A stretch of DNA of 64,000 nucleotides from Oleiagrimonas soli (GCF_000761445.1 NZ_KN196470.1:2740454-2804453); one strand, 5' to 3'. Positions 37,727-50,144 are shown, numbered from the stretch's first letter. Notes: a model not told the origin generated them from the sequence alone. A program made the numbers and translations.

Positions 37727-38502
37727 GCCGCGCCAAGAAGCATTTCGGGCAGCACTTCCTGCACGACCGCACCTACCTGGACCGCATCGTCGCGTCCATC
37801 GCCGCCCGCCCGAGCGACCGCCTCGTGGAGATCGGCCCCGGCGAAGGAGCGATGACGTTCCCCCTGCTCAAGGCCGCCGGCACGCTGACGGCCATCGAAC
37901 TCGATACCGACCTGATTCCCCGATTGCGCGAGCGTGCCGCCGACCTGGGGACGCTGGAGATCGTCCAGGCCGACGTGCTGACGGTGGACTTCACGTCCCT
38001 CGCCACGACCGCCGGCCAGCCGCTGCGCGTGGTCGGCAACCTGCCGTACTACATTTCCAGCCCGATTCTGTTCCACTGCCTCGAACACATCGACGCCATC
38101 GTCGACATGCACTTCATGCTGCAGAAGGAAGTCGTCGACCGCATGGCCGCCGCGCCGGGCAGCAAGATCTACGGACGCCTCAGCGTGATGCTGCAACTGG
38201 TGTGCGAGGTGGTATCGCTGTTCGTGGTACCGCCCGGTGCGTTCCAGCCGCCACCGAAGGTCGATTCGGCCGTCGTGCGCCTGCGGCCGCGGCCGCCGGA
38301 GCAACGTCCGGACGTGGACCCTAAACACTTGCAAGCTGTGGTCCGCGCCGCCTTCGCGCAACGCCGAAAGACGCTCGCCAACGGCCTCAAGGGCCTGCTC
38401 GACGCCGACACCATCGCCGCCTGCGGCATCGATCCCAAAGCGCGCGCCGAGACGCTGCCGCCGTCCGCATTCGTCGATCTGGCGCGTGCGCTAGGCCGCT
38501 GA
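37723..38502 (+). CDS. rsmA: 16S rRNA dimethyladenosine transferase RsmA (KsgA)
   Basis: 259 residues from ATG 37723. The SAM-binding motif is VEIGPGEGAMT and the adenine dimethylase motif is NLPYYISSPIL. It begins with the conserved KKHFGQHFLHD. It dimethylates A1518 and A1519 of 16S rRNA late in 30S assembly. It overlaps pdxA by ATGA and is followed 50 bases later by apaG. Confidence 0.97.
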   Translation: MSRAKKHFGQHFLHDRTYLDRIVASIAARPSDRLVEIGPGEGAMTFPLLKAAGTLTAIELDTDLIPRLRERAADLGTLEIVQADVLTVDFTSLATTAGQPLRVVGNLPYYISSPILFHCLEHIDAIVDMHFMLQKEVVDRMAAAPGSKIYGRLSVMLQLVCEVVSLFVVPPGAFQPPPKVDSAVVRLRPRPPEQRPDVDPKHLQAVVRAAFAQRRKTLANGLKGLLDADTIAACGIDPKARAETLPPSAFVDLARALGR

Positions 38503-38552
38503 TTCCGGCGCCGGGCTTGCCCCGTGCACGGCCGGTGCCGGACAATCGCACC

Positions 38553-38936
38553 ATGAACCAAATCAATCCGTACGCCCTCGCTGTCGAGATCCAGACCCGC
38601 TTCGATGCGGACAAGTCGCGCCCCGAGGACGATCACTACGTATTCATCTACACCGTCACGCTGCACAACACTGGCCAGATTCCGGTGCAACTGCTCAAAC
38701 GCCACTGGTTGATCACCGACGCCAACGGCAGTACCGAGGAAGTGCAGGGCGAGGGCGTGGTCGGCGAGCAGCCGTGGATGCGTCCAGGCGACGACTTCGA
38801 GTACACCTCCGGCGCGGTGCTGAAGACCGATGTCGGCACCATGCGCGGCAGCTACCAGCTGGTAGCCGACGACGGCACCCATTTCGAGGCCGACATTCCG
38901 CAGTTCACCCTGTCGATCCCGCGCACCCTGCATTGA
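38553..38936 (+). CDS. apaG: ApaG (Co2+/Mg2+ efflux-associated, DUF525) protein
   Basis: 127 residues from ATG 38553, with the immunoglobulin-like ApaG fold: YVFIYTVTLHNTGQIPVQLLKRHWLITDANG, GEGVVGEQPWMRPG and the C-terminal FEADIPQFTLSIPR. The biochemical role is unclear; mutants in enterobacteria affect cobalt resistance. It is placed between rsmA and apaH as in most gammaproteobacteria. Confidence 0.95.
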   Translation: MNQINPYALAVEIQTRFDADKSRPEDDHYVFIYTVTLHNTGQIPVQLLKRHWLITDANGSTEEVQGEGVVGEQPWMRPGDDFEYTSGAVLKTDVGTMRGSYQLVADDGTHFEADIPQFTLSIPRTLH

Positions 38937-38964
38937 GCATCCCGACCATGGAGCGAGACGCCTG

Positions 38965-39888
38965 ATGGCCGTCTATGCAATCGGCGACGTGCAGGGATGC
39001 TATCCGGAACTGCAACGCCTACTCGACAAACTGGCCTTCGACCCGGCCGCGGACCGCCTGTGGTTCTGCGGCGATCTGGTCAACCGCGGCGGGCAGTCGC
39101 TGGAAGTCCTGCGCCTGCTGCACGAGCTGCGCGAGCATGTCGTCATTACCCTCGGCAATCACGATCTGAGCCTGCTCGCCATCGCGCAGCGCAAGCGCGA
39201 TGCGCAGCGCCGCGTCAATCCGGAGCTGCGCGAGGTGCTGTTCGCCGACGACGCTCCGGTGCTGCTCGATTGGCTGCGCAAGCAGCCTCTGCTGCATTGC
39301 GACAAGGAGCTGGGCTGGACCATGGTCCATGCCGGCCTGGCGCCACGCTGGAGTCTGCGCCAGGCCAAGCGTGCGGCACACGAGGTCGAGCGCGAGCTCT
39401 CCGGCGACCGGCACGCGCGTCTGCTGTCGAAGATGTTCGGCAACACGCCGGCTTCGTGGTCGCCGAAGCTGCCGCTGGAGGAACGCCTGCGCGCCGCCAT
39501 CAACGTGTTCACGCGCATGCGCTACTGCGACGTGCGCGGACGCATCGACTTCAACGCCAAGGACATTCCCGGCACGCAGAAGGCCGGCCTCTATCCGTGG
39601 TTCGAGGTTCCCGGCATGCGCCGTCGCGAGACCCGTATCGTCTGCGGCCACTGGTCCGCGCTCGGCCTGTTCGCCGGACTCGGCGTGCACGCCATCGATA
39701 CCGGTTGCGTATGGGGCGGCAAGCTCACCGCGCTGCGTCTGGATCGGGAAGAACCGCAGGTCATCAGCGTGGACGCGGAACCCGAACGTGTGCGCCCGGC
39801 GCCGCCTCGCGTCGAAAAGAACGGCAAGAGCAAGAACCGCAAGCGCGGCAAGAAGTCCGAGGACGCCTCCGAGGACGACGAAAGCTGA
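38965..39888 (+). CDS. apaH: Symmetrical bis(5'-nucleosyl)-tetraphosphatase ApaH
   Basis: 307 residues. Metallophosphatase motifs are in order: AIGDVQGCYPEL, FCGDLVNRGGQS, TLGNHDLSLL and CGHWSALGL. It hydrolyses Ap4A to two ADP and also removes Np4 caps from RNA. The C-terminal tail past residue 270 is lysine- and glutamate-rich (KNGKSKNRKRGKKSE) and looks disordered, an extension beyond the catalytic core. It is the last gene of the lptD operon, ending before a bidirectional terminator. Confidence 0.96.
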   Translation: MAVYAIGDVQGCYPELQRLLDKLAFDPAADRLWFCGDLVNRGGQSLEVLRLLHELREHVVITLGNHDLSLLAIAQRKRDAQRRVNPELREVLFADDAPVLLDWLRKQPLLHCDKELGWTMVHAGLAPRWSLRQAKRAAHEVERELSGDRHARLLSKMFGNTPASWSPKLPLEERLRAAINVFTRMRYCDVRGRIDFNAKDIPGTQKAGLYPWFEVPGMRRRETRIVCGHWSALGLFAGLGVHAIDTGCVWGGKLTALRLDREEPQVISVDAEPERVRPAPPRVEKNGKSKNRKRGKKSEDASEDDES

Positions 39889-39910
39889 AGATCGTGCCCA
39901 ACTGGCCATG

Positions 39911-39938
39911 AAAAAACCCCGCCGAAGCGGGGTTTTTT
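39911..39938. terminator. Bidirectional intrinsic terminator between apaH and secA
   Basis: AAAAAACCCCGC (39911-39922) and GCGGGGTTTTTT (39927-39938) form a perfect 12-bp stem with the 4-base loop CGAA. It ends the plus-strand apaH transcript and the minus-strand secA transcript, 22 and 37 bases from their stops. Confidence 0.93.
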
Positions 39939-39975
39939 CATGCGTGCCGAGGCAAGCGGCCAAGGCACACGACGG

Positions 39976-42693
<2,718 letters not shown>

Positions 42694-42870
42694 CGAAAGT
42701 CCGATTTGATTAACGAATGGCCGCAGCGCGCGCGGTCGAATCCGCAATCATACTACGCTCGCTGGCTCCCTGCCCTGCCAATGGTGGCACAGCCGGCCGG
42801 TTTCAAGCACCCAGCCGAGCGGCACGGGGCAACCCCGCGCCAAGGCACGGAAAATCTCTCTGGAACGGGT

Positions 42871-43803
42871 TCAGCGGTGGCTGCGCACGAAGGCCAGCGG
42901 ATTGATCGCGCGCCCCTTGTACCAGACCTCGAAGTGCAGATGCGGTCCGGTGGAACGACCCGTGGAGCCGGTCAGCGACAGCTTCTGGCCCACGCGCACG
43001 CGCTCGCCGACATGCACCAGCAACTTGCTGTTGTGCGCATAGCGGGTCATGTAGCCGTTGCCATGATCGACCTCGACCACGTTGCCGTAGCCGCTGCGCG
43101 TACCGGCATAGGTGACGATGCCCTCGGCCACCGCATGCACCGGCGTGCCGATCGGGGTGGCCATGTCGAGACCGGAATGGAATTCGCGATGGCCGTTGAA
43201 CGGATCGGTGCGGTAGCCGAAATAGGACGAAATGTAGCCATCGGAGATCGGCATGCCGGTCGGGCGCAGACTGGATGCCACGCGACGATCCAGCAGCAGA
43301 TCCTCCAGCGCCTTCAGCTGCACCTGCTGGCGATCGAAACGGCTGGAAAGGCTGCCGATGCTGGTATTGAGCGTCTGCGGCAAGGCATAGGTCGCCTCGC
43401 CGCTGTCTTCGGCGCCGCCGATGGCAGGCGGCTGATCGAAGTCGAATTCCCCGTCCTTCAGCTTGCCGGCCTTGGCCAGTCGCTCGCCGAGAGCGTCCAG
43501 GCGTACCGATTGGGCCTGCAGTTCGCCCAGCTTCACCGCCAGCGCATTGACGTCGCGTTGTGCGTCCGCATGCACCTGCGCGAGTTGCTGCTGCTGTTGC
43601 TGGATGGTCTGGCGCATGGCCTGAATCTCGCGCACCGCGCTGTCGCGGGGGCGCACCACGGCAAGGGCCGCGGCCGCACCGATACTCGCCACGACAAGCA
43701 CCGCGCCGACGGCGATCGCCAATACGCGTGCACGCAGTCCGACATGGCCGGTGTCGTAGGTCTTCGGGGCCTGCTTGTTTCGGGGAACGAGTATGATCTG
43801 CAT
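42871..43803 (-). CDS. M23-family membrane-anchored peptidoglycan peptidase
   Basis: 310 residues. One N-terminal membrane helix (VLAIAVGAVLVVASIGAAAALAV) is followed by a Gln-rich coiled coil (about 55-110) and a C-terminal LytM domain. The domain has the zinc-site motifs HSGLDMATP and GPHLHFEVW, and RFDRQQVQLKALEDLLLDR lies before it. All zinc ligands appear present, so it may be an active DD-endopeptidase acting on peptidoglycan in the periplasm rather than a degenerate activator. It starts only 29 bases from the divergent dciA. Confidence 0.9.
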   Translation of the reverse strand: MQIILVPRNKQAPKTYDTGHVGLRARVLAIAVGAVLVVASIGAAAALAVVRPRDSAVREIQAMRQTIQQQQQQLAQVHADAQRDVNALAVKLGELQAQSVRLDALGERLAKAGKLKDGEFDFDQPPAIGGAEDSGEATYALPQTLNTSIGSLSSRFDRQQVQLKALEDLLLDRRVASSLRPTGMPISDGYISSYFGYRTDPFNGHREFHSGLDMATPIGTPVHAVAEGIVTYAGTRSGYGNVVEVDHGNGYMTRYAHNSKLLVHVGERVRVGQKLSLTGSTGRSTGPHLHFEVWYKGRAINPLAFVRSHR

Positions 43804-43832
43804 TACTTCAACGATTAGTTAGGTTCGACTCC

Positions 43833-44312
43833 GTGCAACCCCCTCGCCAGCGCTCGACTCACGGCAGGCACCCGACGACCGCCAAGGTCGTGGGCGACTG
43901 CAAGCCCGTGGCCGCGCTACGTGAGCGTGCCCAAGCCCTGATCGCACTGGACGAGCGGTTGCGCCAGACACTTCCATCTCCCCTCCGGGAACAGGTCCGT
44001 CTTGCCGACCTGCGCGATGGCCGCATCGTCTTTCTGGCGCCGACTCCGGCCTGGGCGTCGCGCTTGCGCACCTGTCAGGGCGAACTTCTCGCCGCGGCAC
44101 ACAAACTGGGCGCTCAGGCCAGTTCCGTCGTCGTGAAAGTGGCTCCGCTCCTACCCGAACCGGAAGAACCGGTCGTGACGAAACCCCTCCCGCACGCTGC
44201 TGCGGAACACCTCCGCAAGGCAGCGCAGTCCCTGTCGGACCACGAATTGAAGGCCCTGTTCCTGAATTTGGCGTCCGTCGCCGAACAATCGTCTTCCCCT
44301 TCAGAGTCGTAA
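43833..44312 (+). CDS. dciA: DUF721 / DciA-like helicase loader
   Basis: 159 residues, GTG start. The family core is seen as RLADLRDGRIVFLAPTPAWASRLRTCQGELLAAAHKLG, matching the KH-like DUF721 domain, with a long C-terminal tail. In bacteria lacking DnaC/DnaI, DciA helps load DnaB helicase. Its position beside secA and lpxC is typical in gammaproteobacteria. It converges on lpxC across about 245 bases with two hairpins. Confidence 0.82.
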   Translation: MQPPRQRSTHGRHPTTAKVVGDCKPVAALRERAQALIALDERLRQTLPSPLREQVRLADLRDGRIVFLAPTPAWASRLRTCQGELLAAAHKLGAQASSVVVKVAPLLPEPEEPVVTKPLPHAAAEHLRKAAQSLSDHELKALFLNLASVAEQSSSPSES

Positions 44313-44424
44313 CGACTCCCCGCAGCGGCTGAACTGCCCTCCCCCGCTGCGTCTCGCATTGTTTTCGAATTCGTCGCGCATGACTGCGACCGACGTCTCA
44401 GGGTTATAGCACGTTCAGCTTATT

Positions 44425-44469
44425 TGGAAAGGCATAGGTCTCAGAATTGAGCGAGACATCGCCTTTCCA
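44425..44469. repeat. Interrupted long inverted repeat between dciA and lpxC
   Basis: TGGAAAGGC (44425-44433) pairs with GCCTTTCCA (44461-44469). Inside, GTCTC (44438-44442) pairs with GAGAC (44453-44457). The result is a two-part hairpin with a small internal loop and a 10-base tip. It has no adjacent T-run. Function unknown; it may end the dciA message or be a small structured RNA. Confidence 0.5.
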
Positions 44470-44497
44470 TGCCCTGTCGTTTGCGCACTCTACATGC

Positions 44498-44526
44498 AAA
44501 AACGCCCCCGGCAGAGCCGGGGGCGT
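44498..44526 (-). terminator. Intrinsic terminator of lpxC
   Basis: An 11-bp perfect GC-rich stem (44502-44512 with 44516-44526, loop of 3) is followed on the minus strand by a T-run (44498-44502). It lies 33 bases after the lpxC stop. Confidence 0.9.
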
Positions 44527-44558
44527 CGGATTCACCCCTAGGTGCGGGTGCGCCGCTG

Positions 44559-45470
44559 TTACACGGCTTGCGCGGGATGCACGTAGGAAATCGGCGCCTT
44601 GGCGGGATCGTCGAAGATCACCTCTTCCCAGGCGTCGGCATTGGCTTCCAGCGCACGCAGCAGCTTGTTGTTGAGTTCATGGCCGGACTTGTGGCCGTAG
44701 AACGCGCCGATCAGGCTGTGACCCAGCATGTACAGGTCGCCGATGGCGTCGAGAATCTTGTGCTTCACGAATTCGTCTTCGTAGCGCAGGCCGTCTTCGT
44801 TCAGAACACGGTAATCGTCCAGCACCACGGCGTTGTCCATCGAGCCGCCGAGGCCCAGGTTGCGCTCGCGCAGCATCTCGATGTCGCGCATGAAACCGAA
44901 GGTACGCGCACGCGAGACTTCCTTCACGAACGAGGTCGTGGAGAAATCGATCTCGGCGCTGGAGGTGCGCTGCGTGAAGATGGGATGGTTGAAATCGATC
45001 GAGAAACCGACCTTGAAACCGTCGAACGGCTCGAAGCGGGCCCACTTGTCGCCGTCTTCGACCTTGATTGGCTTCTTGATGCGGATGAAGCGCTTCGGCG
45101 CCTCCTGCTCTTCGATGCCTGCCGACTGCAGCAGGAACACGAAGGGGCCGGCACTGCCGTCCATGATCGGCACTTCCGGTGCGGACAGGTCGACATAGGC
45201 ATTGTCGATGCCGAGGCCGGCCATCGCCGACATCAGATGCTCGACGGTGCCCACGCGCACGCCGTCCTTCATCAGGGTGCTGGAAAGGCGGGTGTCGCCG
45301 ACATTCTCGCAACGCGACGGGATCTCGACCGGTTCGGCCAGATCGGTGCGACGGAAGATGATGCCGGTATTCACGGGGGCCGGACGCAGGGTCATATAGA
45401 CCTTGTCGCCCGTATGCAGGCCGACGCCGGTGGCACGAATGATGTTTTTTAGAGTGCGCTGCTTGATCAT
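44559..45470 (-). CDS. lpxC: UDP-3-O-acyl-N-acetylglucosamine deacetylase LpxC
   Basis: 303 residues from ATG 45470. The zinc-site and catalytic regions are in place: [48 protein letters not shown] and the late His in [17 protein letters not shown]. It carries out the committed step of lipid A synthesis. It follows the dcw cluster as usual but, after a 369-base gap with an ftsZ terminator, should have its own promoter. Confidence 0.97.
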   Translation of the reverse strand: MIKQRTLKNIIRATGVGLHTGDKVYMTLRPAPVNTGIIFRRTDLAEPVEIPSRCENVGDTRLSSTLMKDGVRVGTVEHLMSAMAGLGIDNAYVDLSAPEVPIMDGSAGPFVFLLQSAGIEEQEAPKRFIRIKKPIKVEDGDKWARFEPFDGFKVGFSIDFNHPIFTQRTSSAEIDFSTTSFVKEVSRARTFGFMRDIEMLRERNLGLGGSMDNAVVLDDYRVLNEDGLRYEDEFVKHKILDAIGDLYMLGHSLIGAFYGHKSGHELNNKLLRALEANADAWEEVIFDDPAKAPISYVHPAQAV

Positions 45471-45839
45471 GCCTGCAACCTTTTTTATGGGACAGCAGCC
45501 CAAAGTGGGAGAAAGGCTAACACAGTTTTAACTACCGAGATAGTGTACCGGTGCGTTCAAATGTGAGCAAGCTATCACTTTCGTACAGCACTCAGTACGG
45601 CTGCGTATGTGCGAATTCCCATGCGAGCTGGCCATCGGTGCGATGCACTGGCCGAATCGACCCTCCTATGCGGATGACTTTCGTCGACCGCAGCGAAAAA
45701 CGCCGTGCGGTTTCGCCCGCGCGCTGACGCGCAGAGCGAACCCGCACGGAAGCATAGGACCCGCGCCGGAGGACGGGAGTTCCGGCGCGGGCGTTCAGCG
45801 ATCGTGCGGCAGAGGCGTCCATCGCCTCCGCCGGCGCGA
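45471..45839. other. 369-base intergenic region between ftsZ and lpxC
   Basis: It holds the ftsZ terminator (45696-45749), a second 11-bp hairpin (45760-45770 with 45781-45791) and, closer to lpxC, an AT-richer stretch expected to contain the lpxC promoter. A weak TTGCTC, 17 bases, TACACT pairing on the minus strand is the best candidate. No protein-coding frame here looks real. Confidence 0.5.
45696..45749 (-). terminator. Probable intrinsic terminator of ftsZ
   Basis: On the minus strand CCGTGCGGGTTCGC (45749-45736) pairs with GCGAAACCGCACGG (45716-45703), 13 of 14 positions, followed after two bases by TTTTT (45700-45696). The loop is 19 bases. It lies about 90 bases after the ftsZ stop and would close the dcw transcript. 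Confidence 0.7.
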
Positions 45840-47039
45840 TCAATCGGCCTGACGACGCAGGAAGGCCGGGATATCCAGATAGTTCATGCCCGGATCGCTG
45901 TCGGCAGCCGCGGCCGGTTCGGTCCTGGCCTGCACCTTCGGCTGCGGTTCCGCGTAGTCGACCACTTCGTTGCCGGTGCCCGTGCGCAGCACCACCGGAC
46001 GCGGCGGCTGACGCGAAGCGGCCGGCTTGGTCGCACGGGCGTCGTCGCGCATGCCCTGACGCAGCGGCTGGCGCACGGCGGCCGAACGGTTCAGGCCGGT
46101 GGCGACCACGGTCACGCGCACTTCGTCCTTCAGCTCCGGATCCAGCGAGGTGCCGAGCACCACGGTGGCGTCTTCGCTGGCGAAGTCGTGCACGATGCGG
46201 CCGATCTCGTCGAACTCGCGCATGGTCAGGTTGGGACCGGCGGTGACGTTGACCAGGATGCCGCAGGCGCCGGACAGGTTCACGTCCTCCAGCAGCGGGT
46301 TGTTGATCGCCGCCTCGGCCGCGGCCTGAGCCCGGTCGTCGCCCTTGGCGGTGCCCGAACCCATCATCGCCATGCCCATTTCGGACATCACGGTGCGCAC
46401 GTCGGCGAAGTCGACGTTGATCAGGCCCGGCGCCGTGATCAGGTCGGCGATGCCCTGCACCGCACCCTGCAGCACGTCGTTGGCGGCCTTGAAGGCGCTG
46501 AGCAGCGTGACCTCGCGGCCAAGCACGGTCAGCAGTTTCTCGTTGGGCACGGTGATCAGCGAATCCACGTGCTGCGAGAGGTCCTCGATGCCCTTCATCG
46601 CCACCTGCATGCGGCGGCTGCCCTCGAAGGGGAACGGCTTGGTGACCACGGCCACCGTCAGGATGCCCTTCTCCTTGGCCAGCTGCGCCACCACCGGCGC
46701 CGCGCCGGTGCCGGTGCCGCCGCCCATGCCAGCGGTGATGAACACCATGTCGGTGCCTTCCAGCATTTCTTCCAGACGCTCGCGATCCTCCAGCGCGGCC
46801 TGACGGCCGACTTCCGGATTGGCGCCCGCGCCCAGGCCCTTCGTCACGTTCGCGCCCAGCTGCAGCGCGATCTTGGCGCCGCAGTTCTTCATCGCCTGGG
46901 CGTCGGTATTGGCGCAGATGAACTCCACGCCCTCGATGTTGGCATTGACCATGTGGGCCACGGCGTTGCCGCCGCCTCCGCCCACGCCGATCACCTTGAT
47001 CACCGCATTGGGTGCCAGTTTTTCGACCAATTCAAACAT
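45840..47039 (-). CDS. ftsZ: Cell division tubulin homologue FtsZ
   Basis: 399 residues. The GTP-binding signature is GMGGGTGTGAAPV and the T7 synergy region is VDFADVRTVM. After a disordered linker (about 320-380) the C-terminal peptide MNYLDIPAFLRRQAD is the docking site for FtsA and ZipA. It polymerises into the division ring. It is the last gene of the dcw cluster, 143 bases after ftsA. Confidence 0.98.
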   Translation of the reverse strand: MFELVEKLAPNAVIKVIGVGGGGGNAVAHMVNANIEGVEFICANTDAQAMKNCGAKIALQLGANVTKGLGAGANPEVGRQAALEDRERLEEMLEGTDMVFITAGMGGGTGTGAAPVVAQLAKEKGILTVAVVTKPFPFEGSRRMQVAMKGIEDLSQHVDSLITVPNEKLLTVLGREVTLLSAFKAANDVLQGAVQGIADLITAPGLINVDFADVRTVMSEMGMAMMGSGTAKGDDRAQAAAEAAINNPLLEDVNLSGACGILVNVTAGPNLTMREFDEIGRIVHDFASEDATVVLGTSLDPELKDEVRVTVVATGLNRSAAVRQPLRQGMRDDARATKPAASRQPPRPVVLRTGTGNEVVDYAEPQPKVQARTEPAAAADSDPGMNYLDIPAFLRRQAD

Positions 47040-47182
47040 TTCCCGTCCTCCGTCAGTGTTTCACTTTTGTCGTTGTTGCCCGGCCGCCACACCTGTCGCG
47101 GTCCGGGTTTGGCAGGACGTTCTCCTGCCGGGTCGCGCCTCCGTGCGCGTCCTGTTCCTTGCCCTGTCGCGCCGGAGCGCGA

Positions 47183-48418
47183 TCAGAAATTCCGTGTCAG
47201 CCAATCGCGCACCTTGTCGACCACACCGCCCATGCCCGGTCCGATCGGACCCCCGGCCAGGCGCGATCCGCCGCTGCGCGCGCCATGCAGAAGCAGGCCC
47301 ACGCCGCTGGCGTTGATCGGGTTGCCGACCACGTCGCCGAAACCGGACACCTGCGTCGGATGACCCAGGCGCACCATCTTGTGGAAGACCTCCTCGGCCA
47401 GTTCCAGCGCGCCTTCCATCCGCGACGCACCGCCGGTCAGCACCACGCCGGCCGCGACCATGCTCTCGAAGCCCGAGCGGCGCAGTTCGTCCTGCACCAT
47501 CTCGAAGATCTCCTCGTAACGGGCCTGCACCGACTGCGCTAGCGCCTGCCGCGCCAGCCGCCGCGGCGGGCGGTCGCCGACGCTGGGCACCTGGATGGTT
47601 TCCTCGGCGCGCGCCAGCTGCGCCAACGCGCAGGCGTACTTGATCTTGATTTCCTCGGCATGCGCGGTCGGCGTGTGCACGCCGTAGGCGATGTCGTTGG
47701 TGACCTGATCGCCGCCCACCGGCAGCGCCTTGGTGTAGCGGATCGCGCCCTGGGTGTAGATGGCGATGTCGGTGGTGCCCGCGCCGATGTCGACCAGGCA
47801 CACGCCCAGTTCGCGCTCGTCGTCGGTCAGCACCGCCTTGGCGCTGGCCACGGCCGAAGGCACCAGCTCGTCGACCGACAGGCCGCAACGACTGATGCAC
47901 TTGGTGATGTTGTGCACCGCCGGCGCCGCGCCGGTGACCAGATGCACGCTGGCCTCCAGGCGCACGCCGCTCATGCCGACCGGGTGACGGATGCCGTCCT
48001 GACCGTCGATGCGGTATTCCTGCGGCTCCTTGTAGAGCACCTTGCGGTCAGCCGGGATCGCCACCGCGCGCGCGGCTTCCAGCACCTGCTCAAGATCGCT
48101 CGCGGTCACTTCGCGGTCACGGATCGCGGCGGTGCCGTGCGAGTTCTTGGTTTCCAGGTGGCTGCCGGAGATCGAGGCGTACACCGAGCGGATGTCGCAG
48201 CCGGCCATCAGCTCGGCTTCCTCGACGGCGCGCTGGATCGAGTGCACGGTGGATTCGATGTCGACCACCGAACCGCGCTTGAGCCCGCGCGAGACGTGCG
48301 AGCCGACGCCGATCACCTCGACCGGTTCGCCGGGTTCGTACTCACCGACGATCGCGACCACCTTGGAGGTGCCGATATCCAGCCCCACGACCAGCTGCTT
48401 TTCGTTCTTGCGGTTCAT
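47183..48418 (-). CDS. ftsA: Cell division actin homologue FtsA
   Basis: 411 residues from ATG 48418. Actin-fold motifs include VVGLDIGTSKVVAIVG (phosphate 1), the 1C domain, CLVDIGAGTTDIAIY (phosphate 2) and VVLTGGASRMEG (adenosine). The C-terminal amphipathic segment GGVVDKVRDWLTRNF anchors it to the membrane. It tethers FtsZ to the inner membrane. The start overlaps the ftsQ stop by ATGA. Confidence 0.97.
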   Translation of the reverse strand: MNRKNEKQLVVGLDIGTSKVVAIVGEYEPGEPVEVIGVGSHVSRGLKRGSVVDIESTVHSIQRAVEEAELMAGCDIRSVYASISGSHLETKNSHGTAAIRDREVTASDLEQVLEAARAVAIPADRKVLYKEPQEYRIDGQDGIRHPVGMSGVRLEASVHLVTGAAPAVHNITKCISRCGLSVDELVPSAVASAKAVLTDDERELGVCLVDIGAGTTDIAIYTQGAIRYTKALPVGGDQVTNDIAYGVHTPTAHAEEIKIKYACALAQLARAEETIQVPSVGDRPPRRLARQALAQSVQARYEEIFEMVQDELRRSGFESMVAAGVVLTGGASRMEGALELAEEVFHKMVRLGHPTQVSGFGDVVGNPINASGVGLLLHGARSGGSRLAGGPIGPGMGGVVDKVRDWLTRNF

Positions 48419-49167
48419 GTGTGCGGAACTCCCCCGTTCGCTTCGGGTGGCGCATTCGCCGCGGTTTGCGGCCAGCGCACGGCGAAGCCGTTGGCATAGC
48501 GCAGATCCACGCGGGTAAAGGGTTGGCCCTGGCCGTCCTGGGCCAGACGCGGATAGACGTCGAGGAAACGCTGCAGTCGCGACTGCACGTCGTCGCTGCC
48601 GATGACCAGTTCGGCGCCGTTGCCGAGCTTCAGGCGCCAGCTGGCGCGACCGCTCAGATCCACGCCGTCGACGCGCAGGCCGACGCGGGCGAAGGATTCG
48701 GACACCTTTTGATAGAACGCCACCACGTCGCCTTCGCGCGCGTCCGGCCCGCTCAGTTCGGGCAGACCGCCGATGTCCGCCGCGCCCGGCGCGGCGAACA
48801 CCTCGCCGTCGCGGCCGATCAGGCGATCGCCGTTCCAGTGCGCCACCGGCTGGCGCTCCTGCACGCGCAGCATCAGCGTGTCCGGCCACACCTTGCGCGC
48901 CTCGACCGTGGCTACCCACGGCAGCGCCTGCACGGCCTGCTGCACGCGGTCGAGCCGCGTGGCGAAGAAGCCCTTGCCGAGATACGGCGCGACCGTGGCG
49001 CGAATCTTGTCCGCGCTGACGTGCTGGTACGGCGCCTGCACCTGCAACGTGCGGATCGGCCAGCGGTCGGAGGCGAACCAGCCGCGCACCAGACCGACCA
49101 CGGGCAGAATCACCAGCGCCACGGCGATCAGCCAGGCCGCGCCACGCAGGGAGATCACGCTCTTCAT
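48415..49167 (-). CDS. ftsQ: Cell division protein FtsQ
   Basis: 250 residues from ATG 49167. One N-terminal transmembrane helix ([19 protein letters not shown]), a POTRA domain ([24 protein letters not shown]) and the beta domain ([29 protein letters not shown]) are present. It links early and late divisome proteins with FtsL and FtsB. ATGA overlaps join it to ddlB upstream and ftsA downstream. Confidence 0.95.
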   Translation of the reverse strand: MKSVISLRGAAWLIAVALVILPVVGLVRGWFASDRWPIRTLQVQAPYQHVSADKIRATVAPYLGKGFFATRLDRVQQAVQALPWVATVEARKVWPDTLMLRVQERQPVAHWNGDRLIGRDGEVFAAPGAADIGGLPELSGPDAREGDVVAFYQKVSESFARVGLRVDGVDLSGRASWRLKLGNGAELVIGSDDVQSRLQRFLDVYPRLAQDGQGQPFTRVDLRYANGFAVRWPQTAANAPPEANGGVPHT

Positions 49168-50144
49168 GCGTCGCCTCCCGCACGCGCCGGCGTGCTGTCG
49201 AAACTGGTTTCGAGAACGCGCTGGCACAGTTCGTCGAACGGAATGCCGACCGTGGCCGCCGCCTTGGGCACCAGCGAATGCGTGGTCATGCCGGGGGCGG
49301 TGTTGACCTCCAGCAGCCAGTTGCGGCCCTGGCGGTCGCGCATCACGTCGACGCGGCCCCAGCCGCCGCAGGCCAGCGCATCGAAGGCGGCTCGCGCCAG
49401 CGCACGCAGTTCGGCCTCGGCCTCGGCGTCGTCCAGGCCCGGGCAGATGTACTGCGTGTCCTCGGCGACGTATTTGGCGTGATAGTCGTAGTACGCGCCC
49501 TTGGGCACGATGCGGATCGACGGCAGCACGCGGTCGCCGAGGATCGACACCGTCAGCTCGTCGCCCTCGATCAGCTGCTCGACGATCAGGTCGCCCGGAT
49601 AGCGTTCGGCCAAGGCCACCGCCGCCGCCAGATCCGAGGCCTCGAACACGCGCGTGATGCCCACGCTGGACCCCTCGCAGGCCGGCTTCACGATCACCGG
49701 AAGTCCCAGCTCCGCGGCCGCCGCATGCACGTCGCCGCCGCGGCGCAGAGCCACGTAGCGCGGCGTCGGCAGCCCGATCGCCTGCCACACCTGCTTGGCG
49801 CGAACCTTGTCCATCGACAGCGCCGAACCAAGCACGCCCGAGCCGGTGTAGGGAATGTTCAGCGACTCCAGCGCGCCTTGCAGCACGCCGTCCTCGCCGC
49901 CGCCGTGCTGGCCGTGCAGGATGTTGAACACGCGCGCGAAATGGCCGGCGCGCAGGGCGTCGAGCAAGGCCGGGATGCCGTCGATGGCGTGCGCGTCGAT
50001 GCCGCGCGCCTTCAGTGCCTCCAGCACGTTGCGGCCGGAGTCGAGCGAGACTTCGCGCTCTGCCGAGTTGCCGCCCATGACCACGGCCACGCGGCCGAAC
50101 TCGCCGGGCGTGCGCAGCGGCATGTCGTTGGTCGTCCGCGTCAT
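49164..50144 (-). CDS. ddlB: D-alanine-D-alanine ligase B
   Basis: 326 residues from ATG 50144. ATP-grasp ligase motifs are present: [17 protein letters not shown], the substrate loop [29 protein letters not shown] and the metal-binding [18 protein letters not shown]. It makes the D-Ala-D-Ala dipeptide for MurF. It is coupled to murC and ftsQ by ATGA overlaps. No murB stands between murC and ddlB, unlike in some gammaproteobacteria. Confidence 0.96.
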   Translation of the reverse strand: MTRTTNDMPLRTPGEFGRVAVVMGGNSAEREVSLDSGRNVLEALKARGIDAHAIDGIPALLDALRAGHFARVFNILHGQHGGGEDGVLQGALESLNIPYTGSGVLGSALSMDKVRAKQVWQAIGLPTPRYVALRRGGDVHAAAAELGLPVIVKPACEGSSVGITRVFEASDLAAAVALAERYPGDLIVEQLIEGDELTVSILGDRVLPSIRIVPKGAYYDYHAKYVAEDTQYICPGLDDAEAEAELRALARAAFDALACGGWGRVDVMRDRQGRNWLLEVNTAPGMTTHSLVPKAAATVGIPFDELCQRVLETSFDSTPARAGGDA

